Shown one piece after another: positions 61,820 to 64,000 of a stretch of 64,000 nt of DNA. Position 1 is the first letter of the stretch. Every line of letters starts with the position of its first letter. Below the pieces are notes generated by a model that was given only the letters and a program-made list of their open reading frames with translations, had not been told where the DNA came from and did not search any database. Origin of the DNA: Panulirus ornatus (taxonomy: Eukaryota > Arthropoda > Malacostraca > Decapoda > Palinuridae); contig NC_092276.1 in assembly GCF_036320965.1 (NCBI RefSeq), positions 4,705,782 to 4,769,781 on the forward strand. The letters are read 5' to 3'. The position numbers and the translations under genes are program-made.

Positions 61820-61980
61820 AACGACTCATTTGTTGTCGTGTTTCTGTTGGTGGACGCGTTTACTGGAGTTGTTGTCGTGTTGTTTGCTGGGAGTCGTGCC
61901 ACCTGGAATCATCATCGTGTTCTCTGCTATTGGTCATGTCTGCTGGGCTTGTAGTCGTTTTTTCTGCTAGTGGTCGTACC
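61820..61980. repeat. Degenerate ~40-bp repeat
   Basis: GTTGTCGTGTT, ATCATCGTGTT and TTGTAGTCGTTTT each precede TGCTGG or TCTGCTA and a (G/T)GTCGTG(C/A)CC-like end, giving about four decayed units. The plus frame over it is hydrophobic, Val- and Leu-rich, and not supported as a gene. Confidence 0.55.

Positions 61981-63166
<1,186 letters not shown>

Positions 63167-63241
<75 letters not shown>
63167..63241. repeat. (TA)n run, 5' flank of LINE copy 5
   Basis: Pure TA run of about 37 units directly joined to the truncated end of the LINE tail. Confidence 0.97.
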
Positions 63242-63242
<1 letters not shown>

Positions 63243-64000
63243 TCGTTGAAGTCTTTTAGTTATGATGGCCTTTGCTATTTTCGTTATTCGTTTAATCCGT
63301 CCTTGCCTTCATCTAAACCATAGTCTTTCCATTAAGTTATAACTCCACCACGTCTTTCGTACCCCAGCGATGATATTCTCCCAGAAAGTAAGACATTAGA
63401 ATTCCTCCTTCTCTTTATTCTGCAGACTTCACTCTCAACTCTAAAATTCTCGTTTTTTTGTTCTAGATATTCAGGCAGTACAGTGCACAGGTTTGATATT
63501 ACTAGATCGTCTAGGTTTAACCACGAAAAAAAAATATATGTGGTTATCTCCTGACACCAAAGACGCTAGACGCTAGGAAGAAGGAGGGGAAGGGGTGTGG
63601 CGGCACTGGAAATCCTCTCCTCCTTTATCATCACTTTCATAGCCCTGCAATCTTATATGTGCCACTTACCCTAAGAATTTCGAGTACAGTTTTCTCTGTT
63701 GTTAGGTTCCCTCACCCCGGGAGTACCATGTGCAACCCACCATCTTCTCGATAGTCATTACAGTACAGGTATCCTGCTAACTTGTGTCTGGCGAAGTGGT
63801 ATTGTTAACACCAAGTCTGTCTGCGCTAACCACATGTGACGAAGACTCACAACTTAAAGATTAGGGTAACAGTAATTTTCCAAAACAGATAAGAAACCAG
63901 ACTCTTATATTTGCTTGATGAAAAAAGAAAAAAACAGTGAAAATGATAGTGTGAAGTAATATATCTTTAAGCAGGATCTATCTAATCTGCATATAAGGTA
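63242..64000. other. No gene recognised
   Basis: Ordinary sequence to the end of the window. No repeat or exon recognised. Confidence 0.45.

Overview
The window looks like non-coding, repeat-dominated DNA of a large animal genome. I find no host protein-coding gene, rRNA or snRNA gene, and no CRISPR array or bacterial operon. The dominant signals are very dense dinucleotide microsatellites ((GA/CT)n, (TA)n, (GT/CA)n), several minisatellites, and fragments of non-LTR retrotransposons. From memory, the LINE 3' tail and the 53 kb short element resemble repeats that are very abundant in decapod crustaceans, and I associate them most with spiny lobster (Panulirus). That identification is recollection, not a search.

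Layout. 1-12 kb: unique-looking DNA with (GA)n/(GT)n tracts, a 66-bp repeat (1.76 kb), a decayed array (6.6-7.1 kb), a decayed array at 10.5 kb and a 21-bp array with hairpin (11.4 kb). 12-28 kb: decayed CR1/L2-like reverse transcriptase fragments at 12.3, 20.5 and 27.8 kb, an old relic of the main LINE at 14.1 kb, and LINE copy 1 at 22.3-23.2 kb. 28-46 kb: microsatellites, minisatellites at 32.1, 39.75, 41.1, 41.8 and 43.6 kb, and a tRNA-derived SINE at 40.7 kb. 46-64 kb: LINE copies 2 (46.3 kb), 3 (53.3 kb) and 4 (58-59 kb, minus strand), a tail-only copy 5 (63 kb), a SINE-like element (53.0 kb), a short repeat with a hammerhead-like core (57.5 kb), two more copies of the 21-bp-array/hairpin family (48.1 and 55.9 kb), and a 23-bp array (60.0-60.4 kb).

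How the parts work together. LINE copies 1-4 encode the C-terminal part of one RTE-type-looking reverse transcriptase and are nearly identical, so they are recent. Each is cut at a different 5' point. Four of the five insertions (all but copy 2) are bracketed on both sides by long (TA)n runs. The 53 kb and 57.5 kb short elements are bracketed the same way, and the tRNA-SINE touches a (TA)n run at its 3' end. The simplest reading is that (TA)n microsatellites are preferred landing sites. The LINE tail and the 53 kb short element share a 3'-terminal motif that folds into the same two-stem hairpin, which fits a LINE/SINE pair sharing one reverse transcriptase.

The most interesting candidates are this (TA)n-associated LINE/SINE system, the dispersed 21-bp-array/hairpin family, and the hammerhead-like short repeat. 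All need genome-wide alignment to confirm.
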